From: Paractinoplanes abujensis
GTDB lineage: Bacteria; Actinomycetota; Actinomycetes; Mycobacteriales; Micromonosporaceae
Direction of reading: 5' to 3'
Assembly: GCF_014204895.1 (NCBI RefSeq)
Contig: NZ_JACHMF010000001.1
Location: 3,596,001 to 3,660,000, forward strand
Length of the DNA: 64,000 nucleotides
Every line of letters begins with the position of its first letter. Position 1 is the first letter of the stretch. The notes beneath the pieces are model-generated. The model was not told where the DNA came from. It was given only the letters and a program-made list of their open reading frames with translations, and did not search any database. Below are positions 49,223-58,269 of the stretch, piece after piece. The position numbers and the translations under genes were made by a program.

Positions 49223-50043
49223 CGACGTCCGGTCGCCAGGCGGGTGAGGCCGAACAGGGCCAGCAGGATGCCGGCCGCGCCGATGCCGTACCAGGGCAGC
49301 GAGCCGTTGCCGTCGGCCTGGCCGCCGTCACCGCTGGGCACGCCGCCGGGGGCGGAGTGCAGTCCGGTGATCGTCTGCGACACGATGTCGAGGGTCTTGT
49401 CCTCGGCCGAGCCCACCGCGTACACGATCGTCGCGGTGCCTTCCTTCAGGTCGAGGTCGGCCGGGCCGAGCACCCGGGTGTCGCCGCCGGCCAGCACCAC
49501 GTCGGCCGAGACCGTACCCGCGTCCAGGTCGGCCTTGCCCTCCTTGCCGTTGGTCACGCCCTCGAAGACCGGCTGGCCGCCGGCCCGGATGTCGACGGCC
49601 GGGGCGGCCGCGGCGTGCCTGACGATCAGCCGGGCCTTGCCCGCGGCCAGCTTGGCGGTGTCGTTGGCGAACGGGGTCAGCGCGGGCTTGCCGTCGGCGG
49701 TCAGGTGCGCGACCAGGCTGATGTTGGCGTCGCCGGGCACCTCGGCGTTGTCGACCTTGAGCAGGGCGCTGCCGATGGCGTCACCCGGCTTGGTCAGGGC
49801 GATGTCGTACTCACCCGCGGGCAGGCTCAGCGGGCCGGCGACCTTGCCCGGCTGGAAGTCGGGGATGGTCTTCTTGCCGTTGACGTAGACGTCCACCGCC
49901 TGGCCGGGAATGCCGTGCACGACCGTGACCTGTGAGTTGGCCTTGGCGTAGGCCGGCGACGAACCGAGCGCGGCGGCAACGCCAAAACTGAGCAGGGCGA
50001 CCGCGCCGATCGCGGCCGTACGGCGGAAGGGCAGAATGCGCAT
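49219..50043 (-). CDS. Secreted DUF4397 protein with C-terminal membrane anchor
   Basis: 274 residues. A signal peptide (about 1-33, AYA-K) precedes two tandem DUF4397 beta-domains (about 37-130 and 135-230; VTVVHGIPGQAVDVYVNG, ARLIVRHAAAAPAVDIRAGG). A Gly-rich spacer leads to SLPWYGIGAAGILLALFGLTRLATGRR: a hydrophobic helix and positive tail preceded by LPWYG. That is the layout of a sortase sorting signal, although LPWYG is not a standard pentapeptide. The start ATG 50043 follows CAGGAG. It is the first gene after a SigK-type promoter. Confidence 0.85.
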   Translation of the reverse strand: MRILPFRRTAAIGAVALLSFGVAAALGSSPAYAKANSQVTVVHGIPGQAVDVYVNGKKTIPDFQPGKVAGPLSLPAGEYDIALTKPGDAIGSALLKVDNAEVPGDANISLVAHLTADGKPALTPFANDTAKLAAGKARLIVRHAAAAPAVDIRAGGQPVFEGVTNGKEGKADLDAGTVSADVVLAGGDTRVLGPADLDLKEGTATIVYAVGSAEDKTLDIVSQTITGLHSAPGGVPSGDGGQADGNGSLPWYGIGAAGILLALFGLTRLATGRR

Positions 50044-50085
50044 CGGATCTCCTGGGGATGATCGTCGTTGATTCCTACGACCGGT

Positions 50086-50114
50086 CCTTCGCCGCGCCGC
50101 CCGCCGGTGGATGC
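50086..50114 (-). promoter_or_regulatory. SigK-type promoter of the DUF4397-sortase operon
   Basis: On the minus strand GCATCC (-35, 50114-50109), 17 bases, then CGAAGG (-10, 50091-50086), about 43 bases before ATG 50043. It matches the form of two other sites in this cluster and resembles the mycobacterial SigK consensus CCATCC/CCGAAT as I recall it. Confidence 0.72.
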
Positions 50115-50138
50115 AACCGGAATCAACTTTTTTCCGAT

Positions 50139-50167
50139 GCATCCACGGAGGGCCCGGCGAACGAATC
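50139..50167 (+). promoter_or_regulatory. SigK-type promoter of the sigma/anti-sigma operon (autoregulatory)
   Basis: GCATCC (50139-50144), 17 bases, CGAATC (50162-50167), 35 bases before ATG 50203. The sigma factor would thus drive its own operon. The two divergent -35 elements are only 24 bases apart. Confidence 0.72.
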
Positions 50168-50202
50168 ACCTAGGAATCACACTGTGTGCGGGAAGGAGGT
50201 CG

Positions 50203-50781
50203 ATGAGCTCCGACGACGAACTCGCCGAGCGGTTACGCGCCGGCGACGAGAAGGCTTTGCGGGTGGCGTACGAGCGACACGGCTCGGCCGTTCTCTATCT
50301 GGCTCAGCGAATGGTGGGCAACCGGGCCGACGCGGAGGACATCACGCAGATGACGTTCGTGGCCGCGTGGTCGGGCCGGGACGGCTTCGATCCGCAACGC
50401 GGCACGATGCTGGCCTGGCTGCTGGGGATAGCGCGGCGCAAAGCCGTCGACCGGCTCCGGTCGGCGGCGCGGGACCAGCGGACGACGGAGACCGTGCAGG
50501 CTCAGCAGACGGCGCCGCCGGCCGAGGAGACACCGGAACGCATCGTCGACCGGCTCGTGGTCGCCGACGAGCTGGGCCGGTTGCCCGAAGAACAGCGACG
50601 CACACTGGAACTGGCGTTCTTCGACGATCTCACCCATCCCCAGATAGCGACCGTCACCGGGCTGCCCCTGGGCACGGTCAAGAGCCATATCCGCCGGGGA
50701 ATGGCCAACCTGCGACGCCGTTGGGAGGTGGACGGTGCAACATTTGGATCCCGATCGGCTGGTCCTTCTCGCGCTCTCTGA
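50203..50781 (+). CDS. ECF sigma factor, SigK-like
   Basis: 192 residues. Region 2 (VAYERHGSAVLYLAQRMVGNRADAEDITQMTFVAAWSGRDGFDPQRGTMLAWLLGIARRKAVDRLR) and region 4 (LPEEQRRTLELAFFDDLTHPQIATVTGLPLGTVKSHIRRGMANLRRRW) are both clear. ATG 50203 follows AAGGAGG. The partner anti-sigma overlaps its end by 47 bases. The neighbourhood (RskA-like protein, fasciclin protein) is that of mycobacterial sigK. Predicted target promoters are at 50086, 50139 and 51451. Confidence 0.9.
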   Translation: MSSDDELAERLRAGDEKALRVAYERHGSAVLYLAQRMVGNRADAEDITQMTFVAAWSGRDGFDPQRGTMLAWLLGIARRKAVDRLRSAARDQRTTETVQAQQTAPPAEETPERIVDRLVVADELGRLPEEQRRTLELAFFDDLTHPQIATVTGLPLGTVKSHIRRGMANLRRRWEVDGATFGSRSAGPSRAL

Positions 50782-51448
50782 GGAGATCGAGGAGCTGAGC
50801 GAATCCGATCACCTGGCGCAGTGCGAGGGCTGCCGGCGCGAGATAGAAGAGCTGCGGCACGTCGCCGAGCTCGGCTCGCAGGCGCAAGACCTGCGGGAGC
50901 TGCCCGACCCGCCGGCCCATGTGTGGCACGCCATCCAGGCCGGCATCGCCGACGCGCCGGCGCCGGTCGCGCCGGTGATCGACATGGCGGGGCGCCGCGA
51001 GCGCCGTCAGCGGCCACGGTGGGTGCTGCCGACGATCGCCGCGGCCGCGGCCGCGGTGCTGGCAGTGGCGGGCACGGTGGCCGTCGACCGGTTCACCAAC
51101 CGGACACCGGACGGGCCGGTGACGGCCCGCGCGACGCTGGAGCCGCTGAAGGCGGCGCCGCCGAACGCGGGCGGTGACGTCCGGGTGCTGGACGACGGCC
51201 GGATGCGGGTCGACGTGCGCAACCTGCCGCTGACCACGGGCTTCCACGAGGTGTGGCTGCTCGATCCGGACCAGCCGGGCAAGATGGTGGCGGTCGGCAG
51301 CCTGTCCGACAAGCCCGACGCGGTGCTGCCGGTGCCGCCGGGCACCGACCTGAACCGGTATCGCCTGGTCGACATCAGCGACGAACCGCACGACGGCGAC
51401 GCCACCCATTCGGGTCGCAGCCTGCTGCGCGGAACTCTCACGTATTAG
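50735..51448 (+). CDS. RskA-like transmembrane anti-sigma factor
   Basis: 237 residues from GTG 50735. The N-terminal cytoplasmic zinc-binding-type anti-sigma domain carries H27-x3-C31-x2-C34 (DHLAQCEGC). A transmembrane helix lies near 97-118 (VLPTIAAAAAAVLAVAGTVAV). The extracytoplasmic anti-sigma-K C-terminal domain (about 130-237) contains GGDVRVLDDGRMRVDVRNLPLTTGFHEVWLLDPDQPG. It should hold the SigK-like factor at the membrane until regulated proteolysis releases it. Confidence 0.9.
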   Translation: MQHLDPDRLVLLALSEEIEELSESDHLAQCEGCRREIEELRHVAELGSQAQDLRELPDPPAHVWHAIQAGIADAPAPVAPVIDMAGRRERRQRPRWVLPTIAAAAAAVLAVAGTVAVDRFTNRTPDGPVTARATLEPLKAAPPNAGGDVRVLDDGRMRVDVRNLPLTTGFHEVWLLDPDQPGKMVAVGSLSDKPDAVLPVPPGTDLNRYRLVDISDEPHDGDATHSGRSLLRGTLTY

Positions 51449-51450
51449 GT

Positions 51451-51479
51451 GCATCCAACCGGCACCCGCCGGGCGAAGT
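51451..51479 (+). promoter_or_regulatory. SigK-type promoter of the fasciclin gene
   Basis: GCATCC (51451-51456), 17 bases, CGAAGT (51474-51479), 53 bases before ATG 51533. It starts only two bases after the anti-sigma stop codon, so the fasciclin gene has its own promoter. Confidence 0.72.
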
Positions 51480-51532
51480 ACGGGGTGGTGGCACCGCAGC
51501 CACCATCCCGTACCCGGAAAGGACGCCCGAAG

Positions 51533-52174
51533 ATGAGGTTCACCCGAGCCGCCGCCGTCGCGACCGCCGCGATCGTCGCCTCCGCCCTCACCGCCGCACC
51601 GGCCTCCGCGCACGGCAAGACCAAACCGCTGGGCACCAAGTCCCTCGCGGCCGTGCTGACCGCGGACAAGAGCGGCTTCGACCGCAACGGCCACGACTAC
51701 GACATCCTCACCGCCGCCGTGCTGGCCGTCCTCAAGGCCAAGCCGGCCAGCCCGGTCAAGGTGCTGGCCGACGGCAAGACCCCGGTCACCGCCTTCATCC
51801 CCAACGACCTGGCCTTCCGCCGCCTCGTGGCCGACATCCAGCACACCAAGCGGCTGCCCGGCGAGAAGGCCGCCTTCACCGCCGTGGCCGGCCTGGGCAT
51901 CAACACCGTCGAGTCGGTGCTGCTCTACCACGTCGTCCCCGGCGCCACGATCACCCGCAAGGCCGCGCTCAAGTCGGACGGCGCCAAGCTCAAGACCGCG
52001 ACCGGCGCCACGATCAAGGTGGACGTCTACGGCCGCTGGCACAAGCGGATCGCGCTGATCGACGCCGACCGCAGCGACCGCAACCCGCGGATCAACCGCT
52101 TCGACATCAACAAGGGCAACAAGCAGATCGCCCACGGCATCGACCGGGTCCTGCGCCCGATCGACCTGCCCTAA
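51533..52174 (+). CDS. Secreted fasciclin-domain protein
   Basis: 213 residues. A signal peptide (about 1-26, ASA-H) precedes a single FAS1 domain (about 35-212): KSLAAVLTADKSGFD, VTAFIPNDLAFRRLV (H1-type motif), ESVLLYHVVPGATIT (YHVVPG is the FAS1 signature), and HGIDRVLRPI at the end. Relatives include mycobacterial MPT70/MPT83, the main SigK targets. It is probably an adhesion or envelope protein. GAAAGGA precedes ATG 51533. Confidence 0.92.
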   Translation: MRFTRAAAVATAAIVASALTAAPASAHGKTKPLGTKSLAAVLTADKSGFDRNGHDYDILTAAVLAVLKAKPASPVKVLADGKTPVTAFIPNDLAFRRLVADIQHTKRLPGEKAAFTAVAGLGINTVESVLLYHVVPGATITRKAALKSDGAKLKTATGATIKVDVYGRWHKRIALIDADRSDRNPRINRFDINKGNKQIAHGIDRVLRPIDLP

Positions 52175-53466
52175 GCTCGCACGGCTACGTCACTCAACAC
52201 CTCGGAGGCGGCCAGCTCGTCGCGCGCGGCGAGCTGGTCGAACCCGGCGACGGGCGGATACGCGTACGGGCCCAGAGTGGCGATCAGAAACGCGCCGATC
52301 ACCAGGATCACCATCAGGACGGGTAGGACCGGGTCGTAGGTGCCGAGCGTGTCGTAGCCCAGCCCGAGCAGCAGCGGCCCGAACGCCGAGCCGAGGATGA
52401 ACGCGGCCTGCACCGAGCCGACGAGCCGGCCGAAACTGCGCATGCCGAGATAGCGGCTGATGAGCACGGCCAGCAAGTCGCCCTCGATGCCGAAGGCCAG
52501 GCCGATGAACGCCACCGCGGCGGCCGCACCGGCGTACGGCAGGTCCAGGAAGAACAAACCCACGACGGGGGCCAGCATCACGATCGGCCCCACGACGGCG
52601 CCGTGCACCCGGTCGATGATCAGGCCGCCCGCCACCCGCCCGACCAGCGAGGCCAGCCCGAAGACGACCAGCAGCGAGGCCGCCTGGTCGTCGCTCAGCC
52701 CGCGGTCGGTCATCATCGGCACCAGGTGCACCTGCAGGCCGGTGACGACCACACCGACCAGGCCCAGCCCGGCCGCGATGCCCCAGAACTGCCGGGTCCG
52801 GACCGCCTGCGCGAACGTCAGCCCGGGCAGCTCCAGGCTGACGTCGCGCCCGCCGACCCGGGTCTGCTCGACCAGGCGGCCGCGGACGTGCCGTTCGGCC
52901 CGGGCCCGCACGAACAGAGTGACCATGGTCAGCGGCACCACCACCGAGATCAAAGCCATTGCCCCGTACGCGAGACGCCAGCCGACGGCGTCGATGAGCG
53001 CGCCGGCCAGCAGCGGGGCCAGGGCCGCGCCGAGGCCGATGAGCCCGGTGACCACCCCGACCGCCAGGGCCCGGTTGTTGTCGAACCAGCTCACCACCGC
53101 CCGGGTGGCCGGCACGATGCTCGCGGCCCCGAAGAGGCCCACGAAGAAGCAGGGGACGAGGTAGACCACCGGGTTGGCCGGGGTCAGGCCGATCAGCGCC
53201 ATCGAGACCGCGAACAGCACGAATCCCGGTACGAGCAGGTAGCGCGCGGCGAAGCGGTCGACGATCCGGGCCACCAGCAGCATGCCGATCGCCATCCCGA
53301 ACGCGCCGACGGACGCGGCCGCGGTCACGGCCGTCCGGCTGAAGCCCGTGTCGGCCGCGATCGGGTCCACGAACACGCCGAGCGAGGCCAGGTACAGCTG
53401 CGGCCCGAAGGCGGCCGCGACACCGGCCCCGACGACCACCCACCAGGGGCTGCGGGGCCGGCTCAC
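52171..53466 (-). CDS. MFS transporter
   Basis: 431 residues with twelve transmembrane segments in two halves. Loop 2-3 contains [15 protein letters not shown] and the second half [14 protein letters not shown]. The pattern resembles oxalate/formate-antiporter-like and other MCT-type MFS proteins. GTG 53466 overlaps the SDR stop (GTGA). It is the last gene of a five-gene unit with methyltransferase, membrane protein, nitroreductase-like protein and SDR. Export of the unit's product is a possible role. Confidence 0.88.
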   Translation of the reverse strand: MSRPRSPWWVVVGAGVAAAFGPQLYLASLGVFVDPIAADTGFSRTAVTAAASVGAFGMAIGMLLVARIVDRFAARYLLVPGFVLFAVSMALIGLTPANPVVYLVPCFFVGLFGAASIVPATRAVVSWFDNNRALAVGVVTGLIGLGAALAPLLAGALIDAVGWRLAYGAMALISVVVPLTMVTLFVRARAERHVRGRLVEQTRVGGRDVSLELPGLTFAQAVRTRQFWGIAAGLGLVGVVVTGLQVHLVPMMTDRGLSDDQAASLLVVFGLASLVGRVAGGLIIDRVHGAVVGPIVMLAPVVGLFFLDLPYAGAAAAVAFIGLAFGIEGDLLAVLISRYLGMRSFGRLVGSVQAAFILGSAFGPLLLGLGYDTLGTYDPVLPVLMVILVIGAFLIATLGPYAYPPVAGFDQLAARDELAASEVLSDVAVRA

Positions 53467-54413
53467 GCGGCCGCGCTCAGGAAGGGCGTCCCGATGAGCC
53501 GCTCGGAGACGTCCCAGATACGCACCGCGTCCGCGGTGCTGCGCAGCGGCGGATACAGCGGCTGCTCGGCCGGACGCCCGCCGAGGTGGCCCGGGCCGCT
53601 GGGCCCGTAGAGCACACCGGGCTTGGCGGCGGGATCGGTCGCGGCCATCAGCGCCGGCAGCCCGGCGGACTCGACCGTGCCGAGCAGGATGCCGCGCGAC
53701 GACAGGCCCTGGATGAGCCGGTACTGCGGGATGCTCGCGCCGCGGCCGAGCTCGGGGCGGGCGGCCAGCAGACTGGTCGGGGCCACGCCGGGGTGGGAGA
53801 GGTTGCTGGTGATGCCCCAGCCGTGAGCCTCGCTGCGCCGCTGCAGCTCCAGGCCGAACAGCCCGAAGGCGATCTTGGACTGGCTGTAGGCGCGCATGAC
53901 GTTGTAGGACCGCTCCCCGTTGAGGTCGTCCCACGTGATCGTGCCGCGGCGGGCGGCCACGCTGATCTGCGAGGTGACCCGGGCCCGGCCCGCCCGCAGC
54001 AACGGCAGCAGGTGCCCGACCAGCGCGAAATGGCCCAGATGATTGGTGCCGAACTGGGTCTCGAACCCGTCGGCAGTGGTCTGCCGGTTCGGCGGCCGCA
54101 TGACCCCGGCGTTGTTGATCAGCACGTGGATCGGGTGGCCCTCGGCCCGCAGGGTCTCGCCCAGGGCCGCCACCGACCGCAACGACGACAGATCGAGGTC
54201 GCGCAGCGAGACGGTGGCGCCCGGATGGCTCTGCCGGATCCGCGCGACGGCCCGCTCGCCCTTGGCCGGGTTGCGCACCGGCAGGACCAGGTCGGCGCCC
54301 GCCGCAGCCAGCCGGGCCGCCATGACCAGGCCCATCCCGTCGCTGCCCCCGGTGATCACGACCCGGCGGCCGGTCAGGTCGGGGAGATTGATGTCGATCG
54401 TGGTGCGTGCCAT
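53463..54413 (-). CDS. Short-chain dehydrogenase/reductase (retinol-dehydrogenase-like)
   Basis: 316 residues. The cofactor loop is [11 protein letters not shown] (TGxxxGxG-type), followed by [11 protein letters not shown] and NNAGVMRPP. The catalytic region has [10 protein letters not shown] and [12 protein letters not shown] with Tyr and Lys. The length and extra C-terminal segment resemble plant/retinol-dehydrogenase-type SDRs. ATG 54413 follows GAGAGGAG. The substrate is unknown. It lies in the five-gene unit ending with the MFS gene. Confidence 0.9.
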   Translation of the reverse strand: MARTTIDINLPDLTGRRVVITGGSDGMGLVMAARLAAAGADLVLPVRNPAKGERAVARIRQSHPGATVSLRDLDLSSLRSVAALGETLRAEGHPIHVLINNAGVMRPPNRQTTADGFETQFGTNHLGHFALVGHLLPLLRAGRARVTSQISVAARRGTITWDDLNGERSYNVMRAYSQSKIAFGLFGLELQRRSEAHGWGITSNLSHPGVAPTSLLAARPELGRGASIPQYRLIQGLSSRGILLGTVESAGLPALMAATDPAAKPGVLYGPSGPGHLGGRPAEQPLYPPLRSTADAVRIWDVSERLIGTPFLSAAA

Positions 54414-54494
54414 GGTGCGGCTCCTCTCGGTTGCCTCCGAGATTCGTGCACATTCCGGAACGCATCCAGGGCCTGCCGATCCGAGGCTCCCCGA

Positions 54495-55295
54495 TCATCG
54501 GCCGGTGGAGTCCCAGCCCTCCTGCGGGGTCGCGCAGGTGCCGCGGAAGACGTACTGCGACGGCAGGCGGCGCTGGTCGCTGGTCCAGTCGATGGGTGGG
54601 CGGCGCTGCTCGGCGGGCAGGTAGCCGAGCCGGTAGACGGCCATCAGCTCCAGGTCGTCCGGCACCGCGAGCAGCTTGACGATCTCGTCCCAGCGGCCGG
54701 GCACCTCCATCGGGAACGACACGAACTGGATGCCCATGCCGAGCTCGACGGTGGTCAGCCAGAGGTTCTCCATGGCCGCGCCCATGCTGAACACCGAGTA
54801 GAACGAGGACAGCTCACCGGGCCGGTACTCGGAGCGGTCGAGCATCACGCCCAGCAGCAGCGGCGAGCCGGCGACGAGTTTGCGGTTCTCCTCCCCCAGG
54901 GTCTGCGGCACCCGCATGGCGTTCATCAGCTTCTGCCCGCGGCTGGTGAAGACCTGGCTGGTGAACGGGCGCAGCGGGGCGGGCAACTTGTCGAACAGCA
55001 TCCCGTCGCGGCGGCGTTCCATCTCTTCCTTGCTGAACCGGAAGTACGGCTTGTAGCGCTCGAAGAACGTGCCGTTGGACATCGCCTCGGTCATGCTCTG
55101 CCCGCTGATCCGGGCGATGGCCTCGATCGTCGGGCGTTCCTCCACGATCACGAACCGCCACGGCTGGCTGTTCAGCTGCGACGGCGCCCGCCCGGCCACC
55201 TCCATCAGCAGCCGCTGGTGTTCCTCGGCCACCGGGTCGGGCAGGAAAGCGCCGTTGGTGGTCCGGCGGCGGCGCACGACATCGAGAAACTCCAT
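54495..55295 (-). CDS. Nitroreductase-family flavoprotein
   Basis: 266 residues. It begins [21 protein letters not shown] with the FMN-phosphate arginines, then [20 protein letters not shown] (family SNxQPW motif) and [24 protein letters not shown] central insertion of about 60 residues makes it longer than typical members. It probably uses FMN and NAD(P)H on an unknown acceptor. It overlaps the upstream membrane-protein stop by one base. Confidence 0.87.
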   Translation of the reverse strand: MEFLDVVRRRRTTNGAFLPDPVAEEHQRLLMEVAGRAPSQLNSQPWRFVIVEERPTIEAIARISGQSMTEAMSNGTFFERYKPYFRFSKEEMERRRDGMLFDKLPAPLRPFTSQVFTSRGQKLMNAMRVPQTLGEENRKLVAGSPLLLGVMLDRSEYRPGELSSFYSVFSMGAAMENLWLTTVELGMGIQFVSFPMEVPGRWDEIVKLLAVPDDLELMAVYRLGYLPAEQRRPPIDWTSDQRRLPSQYVFRGTCATPQEGWDSTGR

Positions 55296-55624
55296 CAGTG
55301 ACTCCTCCAGACGGAAACAAGAGCGGCCCCGTACGCCGGTGCGGCCGACGCGGCCAGGGTGGCGTGCCGGCGCAGGCGGCCACCGGCGTACGGGAGGACG
55401 GCCAGCGGCCCCAGCGCGGGCAGCAGGGCCAGACCAGCGGGCCGGCGCTCCCGTGCGGCCGCGGCCACGGCGAGCACGGTCAGCGACGCCGTCGCGCTGA
55501 ACAGGGCGTGATGCACCCAGCGGATGCGCGCGTTGTCGACCACCCCGGTGGCGACAGCCGCGCCGAAGGCGGCGTTGGCCACGTAGCTCGTGGCGGCTGC
55601 GGTGACCAGGATGCGGGTCGTCAA
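55295..55624 (-). CDS. Small membrane protein
   Basis: 109 residues from TTG 55624, which overlaps the methyltransferase stop as TTGA; a longer GTG/ATG frame starting inside that gene is less likely. Three to four hydrophobic segments ([63 protein letters not shown]) are seen. No family is recognised. Position inside a tight operon argues that it is a real gene. Confidence 0.65.
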   Translation of the reverse strand: MTTRILVTAAATSYVANAAFGAAVATGVVDNARIRWVHHALFSATASLTVLAVAAAARERRPAGLALLPALGPLAVLPYAGGRLRRHATLAASAAPAYGAALVSVWRSH

Positions 55625-56301
55625 CGGTCGGCCTCCCAGGTGAGCAGCAGGCGTTGCGGGATCATCGGCGTGACCCGCCACTCCGGCGGGACGGCCGCCT
55701 GCAGCTCGGCGCGCCGGTAGCTGCGGCGGATGGAGAGCAGTCCGTCCTGGTGGACGAACGAGCGGCGGGCGAACGGCAGCGTGGCCGCGGCGTACAGGCC
55801 GTAGCCGACGTGCCCGCGCGCCAGGTCGTTGTGGATGACCAGGCGGCGGGCCAGGGCCACGCTGTCGGCCAGCAGGGCGGCGAGTTCGGCCGCGTCCAGG
55901 TGGTGCAGCAGATGGTTGGAGGTCACCAGGTCGTACGTGTCCCCCCGCGCGACCAGGTCCGCGCTCGAGGCCTGCTCGAAGTGCACTCCGTCCGCCGGCA
56001 GCCGCCGCACGTGCCGCAGCGCGCGCGGGTCGGGGTCGACGGCCGTGGTGTGCAGCAGCAGCCCGTCGCGGGCGGCCCAGCGGCTCAGCGCGCGGGAGAT
56101 GTCGCCGCCGCCGAAACCGATGTCGAGCAGCGTCGTCGGCCGCCGGGTGTCCAGCTTCGGCCGGATCCGTCGCCGGTAGAGCCGCCGCCAGCCCGAGACC
56201 AGCCGGTTGACCGTGGTGAACTGGCGGTAGGTCCGTTCGAGCCGGTCGAGGTCGCAGCCGGGGTCGTCCATCAGCTCCCGCGACACCGTGTCCCTGCCCA
56301 T
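55621..56301 (-). CDS. Class I SAM-dependent methyltransferase
   Basis: 226 residues from ATG 56301. Motif I is [15 protein letters not shown], followed by the acidic loop [12 protein letters not shown] and motif [16 protein letters not shown]. It methylates an unknown small molecule; such proteins often accompany type III polyketide or lipid pathways, but no synthase is visible here. It is the first gene of the five-gene minus-strand unit. Confidence 0.87.
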   Translation of the reverse strand: MGRDTVSRELMDDPGCDLDRLERTYRQFTTVNRLVSGWRRLYRRRIRPKLDTRRPTTLLDIGFGGGDISRALSRWAARDGLLLHTTAVDPDPRALRHVRRLPADGVHFEQASSADLVARGDTYDLVTSNHLLHHLDAAELAALLADSVALARRLVIHNDLARGHVGYGLYAAATLPFARRSFVHQDGLLSIRRSYRRAELQAAVPPEWRVTPMIPQRLLLTWEADR

Positions 56302-56369
56302 GGTGCTGTCCCCGATCCCGCGCCCGTCTGAGATCATCTGGCTACCCGCGCACCACAGTTGTCAATCCG

Positions 56370-56981
56370 TCAGCCGAGTGACGACCGCGCCACCACCGCG
56401 GCCGCGCGGACCGCGCCCGCCAGTGCGCCCGCGATGACGGCGTAACCGGCGCTGGACGGGTGGAACCGGTCGGCGCTGAACAGGCCGGGGTCGACGGCGA
56501 AGCCGGCCGCCGAGGTCATCCCGATGTCCGCCACCCGCGCCCCTTCGGCGCGGGCGGCCCGGCTCTGCGCGTCGTGCAGCAGCCGGCTGCCGGCCTGGAC
56601 GACCAGCCGCATCTGCGGCGGCACCCACGGCACCACGCTCAGATCGGGCGCCGGCGCCACCACCACCTCGGCGCCGCCCGCGCGCAGCCGCCGGACCGCG
56701 TCGGCGAGCTGAACGGCAGCCTGCTCGGGCGGCACCAGGCGGGTGAGGTCGTTGGCCCCGATGATGATCAGCGCCAGCTGCGGGCGCCACGCGAGGCCCC
56801 GCTCCACCTGGGCTGGCAGGTCACGGCTCTGGGCTCCGGGCACGGCGAAGACCCGGACCTCGTTGGGCAGGTCATGGACGGTCATATCGGCCGAGAGGCG
56901 CTGCGCAGGCGTGTCGGCAGCCGACGAGGCACCCTGGCCGTAGGCGATCGAGTCGCCGAAAATCGCGAACTTGAGTGTCAC
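56370..56981 (-). CDS. SGNH/GDSL-family hydrolase
   Basis: 203 residues from GTG 56981 (weak RBS). Block I is FAIFGDSIAYGQGA with the nucleophilic Ser. Block III is IIIGANDLTRL (GxND), and block V DRFHPSSAGYAVIAGAL with the catalytic Asp-x-x-His. No signal peptide is seen, so it acts in the cytoplasm as an esterase or lipase-like enzyme. It is divergent from the SDR at 57079. Confidence 0.9.
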   Translation of the reverse strand: MTLKFAIFGDSIAYGQGASSAADTPAQRLSADMTVHDLPNEVRVFAVPGAQSRDLPAQVERGLAWRPQLALIIIGANDLTRLVPPEQAAVQLADAVRRLRAGGAEVVVAPAPDLSVVPWVPPQMRLVVQAGSRLLHDAQSRAARAEGARVADIGMTSAAGFAVDPGLFSADRFHPSSAGYAVIAGALAGAVRAAAVVARSSLG

Positions 56982-57078
56982 GCCTTGTTCAACTTCCCGG
57001 CCGCCCGGTCGCTTCCCGCGGCGAATCACGGGTACGCCTGCGCAGAACCCAGCGGAACCCCAGGCACAGGAGAACGAG

Positions 57079-57888
57079 ATGGCGCAGCGTTACACCGACT
57101 ACGACCGGGTGGCCGTGGTCACCGGCTCCGACTCGGGAATCGGCGAGGCGATCGCGGTCGCGCTGGCCCAGGCCGGCTTCGACGTCGGCGTGACGTACCG
57201 GTCGGACAAGGCGGGCGCGGAGAGCACGGCCGAGAAGGTGCGGGCGGCCGGGCGGCGGGCCGACGTACGGGCGCTCGACCTGACCGGCCTGCCGGGGGCC
57301 GCCGCCGTCGTGGACGAGCTGGCCGACGCGCTGGGCGGTCTGGGGGTGCTGGTCAACTGCGCGGGCACCGGCATCTCGGCACCGGTGGTGGACACCGGTT
57401 ACGAGCAGTGGCGTGAGGTGCTCGCGGTCGATCTGGACGGGCCGTTCCTGTGCGCGCAGCGCGCCGCCCGCCGCATGCGGGCCGCCGGGCGCGGTGGCCG
57501 GATCATCAACATCACCAGCGTGCACGAGCACGCCCCCCGTGTCGGCGCCGGCGCGTACTGCGCGGCCAAGGGCGGCCTCGGGCTGCTGACCAAGGTGATG
57601 GCACAGGAGCTGGCGGCCGACGGGATCACTGTCAACGCGGTCGCGCCGGGTGAGATCGCCACCGAGATGACCGGCAACGAGGACGTCGACCCGCACACCG
57701 TCGACCGGCCGGGCATCCCCGCGGGCCGGCCGGGTGACGCCAACGAGGTCGCCGCCGTGGTGGCGATGCTGGCCGGTCCGGCCGCGGCCTACGTCACCGG
57801 CTCGTCCTACGTGGTCGACGGCGGCATGCTGCTGATGGGCCCGCAGGCCGGTTCGCACCTGACCTCCGGTGAGTGGCGCAACGGCTGA
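57079..57888 (+). CDS. Short-chain dehydrogenase/reductase (classical SDR)
   Basis: 269 residues. The cofactor motif is VVTGSDSGIGEAIAVAL, then NCAGTGIS. The catalytic residues lie in IINITSVHEHAPRVGAGAYCAAKGGLG (Ser, Tyr, Lys), followed by VNAVAPGEIATEM and VTGSSYVVDGGMLL. It is a typical FabG/glucose-dehydrogenase-like tetrameric oxidoreductase. ATG 57079 follows AGGAGA. The substrate is unknown. Confidence 0.92.
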   Translation: MAQRYTDYDRVAVVTGSDSGIGEAIAVALAQAGFDVGVTYRSDKAGAESTAEKVRAAGRRADVRALDLTGLPGAAAVVDELADALGGLGVLVNCAGTGISAPVVDTGYEQWREVLAVDLDGPFLCAQRAARRMRAAGRGGRIINITSVHEHAPRVGAGAYCAAKGGLGLLTKVMAQELAADGITVNAVAPGEIATEMTGNEDVDPHTVDRPGIPAGRPGDANEVAAVVAMLAGPAAAYVTGSSYVVDGGMLLMGPQAGSHLTSGEWRNG

Positions 57889-57979
57889 GGCGGGCCCCAC
57901 GAGGCCGGCCCTCCCTCTCGAGGCCGGCCCGGGCCTCCCGCGGCGCGTTAGAACGCGACGGCTGTGGGAAGGCGTCAGC

Positions 57980-58177
57980 ATGGACAGCACTCAGTGGGAC
58001 GTGGTGGCCGGCGCGCTGCGGTCGGCCGGCTTCCCCGCCAATCGGCAAGACCTGATCAACCACGCCCGGCAGCAGGCCGCCGACGACCGTACGGTCGACG
58101 TGATCGCGGCGTTGCCCGTCGGGATCTACCGGAACCTGGTCGACGTGCGCGACCGCTTGCGGACCGGTTGCGCCTGA
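57980..58177 (+). CDS. DUF2795 domain protein
   Basis: 65 residues: LRSAGFPANRQDLINHARQQAADDRTVDVIAALPVGIYRNLVDVRDRL fits the small helical DUF2795 family, common in actinobacteria and without known function. ATG 57980 follows GGGAAGG. It is a monocistronic small gene about 90 bases after the SDR. Confidence 0.82.
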   Translation: MDSTQWDVVAGALRSAGFPANRQDLINHARQQAADDRTVDVIAALPVGIYRNLVDVRDRLRTGCA

Positions 58178-58269
58178 CGAGCCGCCCGACCACCGGCAGG
58201 GTGGCGGCGGCTCGCCCGCGGCGCCCCGCCGCTCCCCGCCCAGCCGGCGACGAGCCGGGCCGGCGACCG

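Noticed and set aside
56341..56365. TTGACA upstream of the methyltransferase as a promoter
   Set aside because: No acceptable -10 at 16-18 bases; kept out of the feature list.
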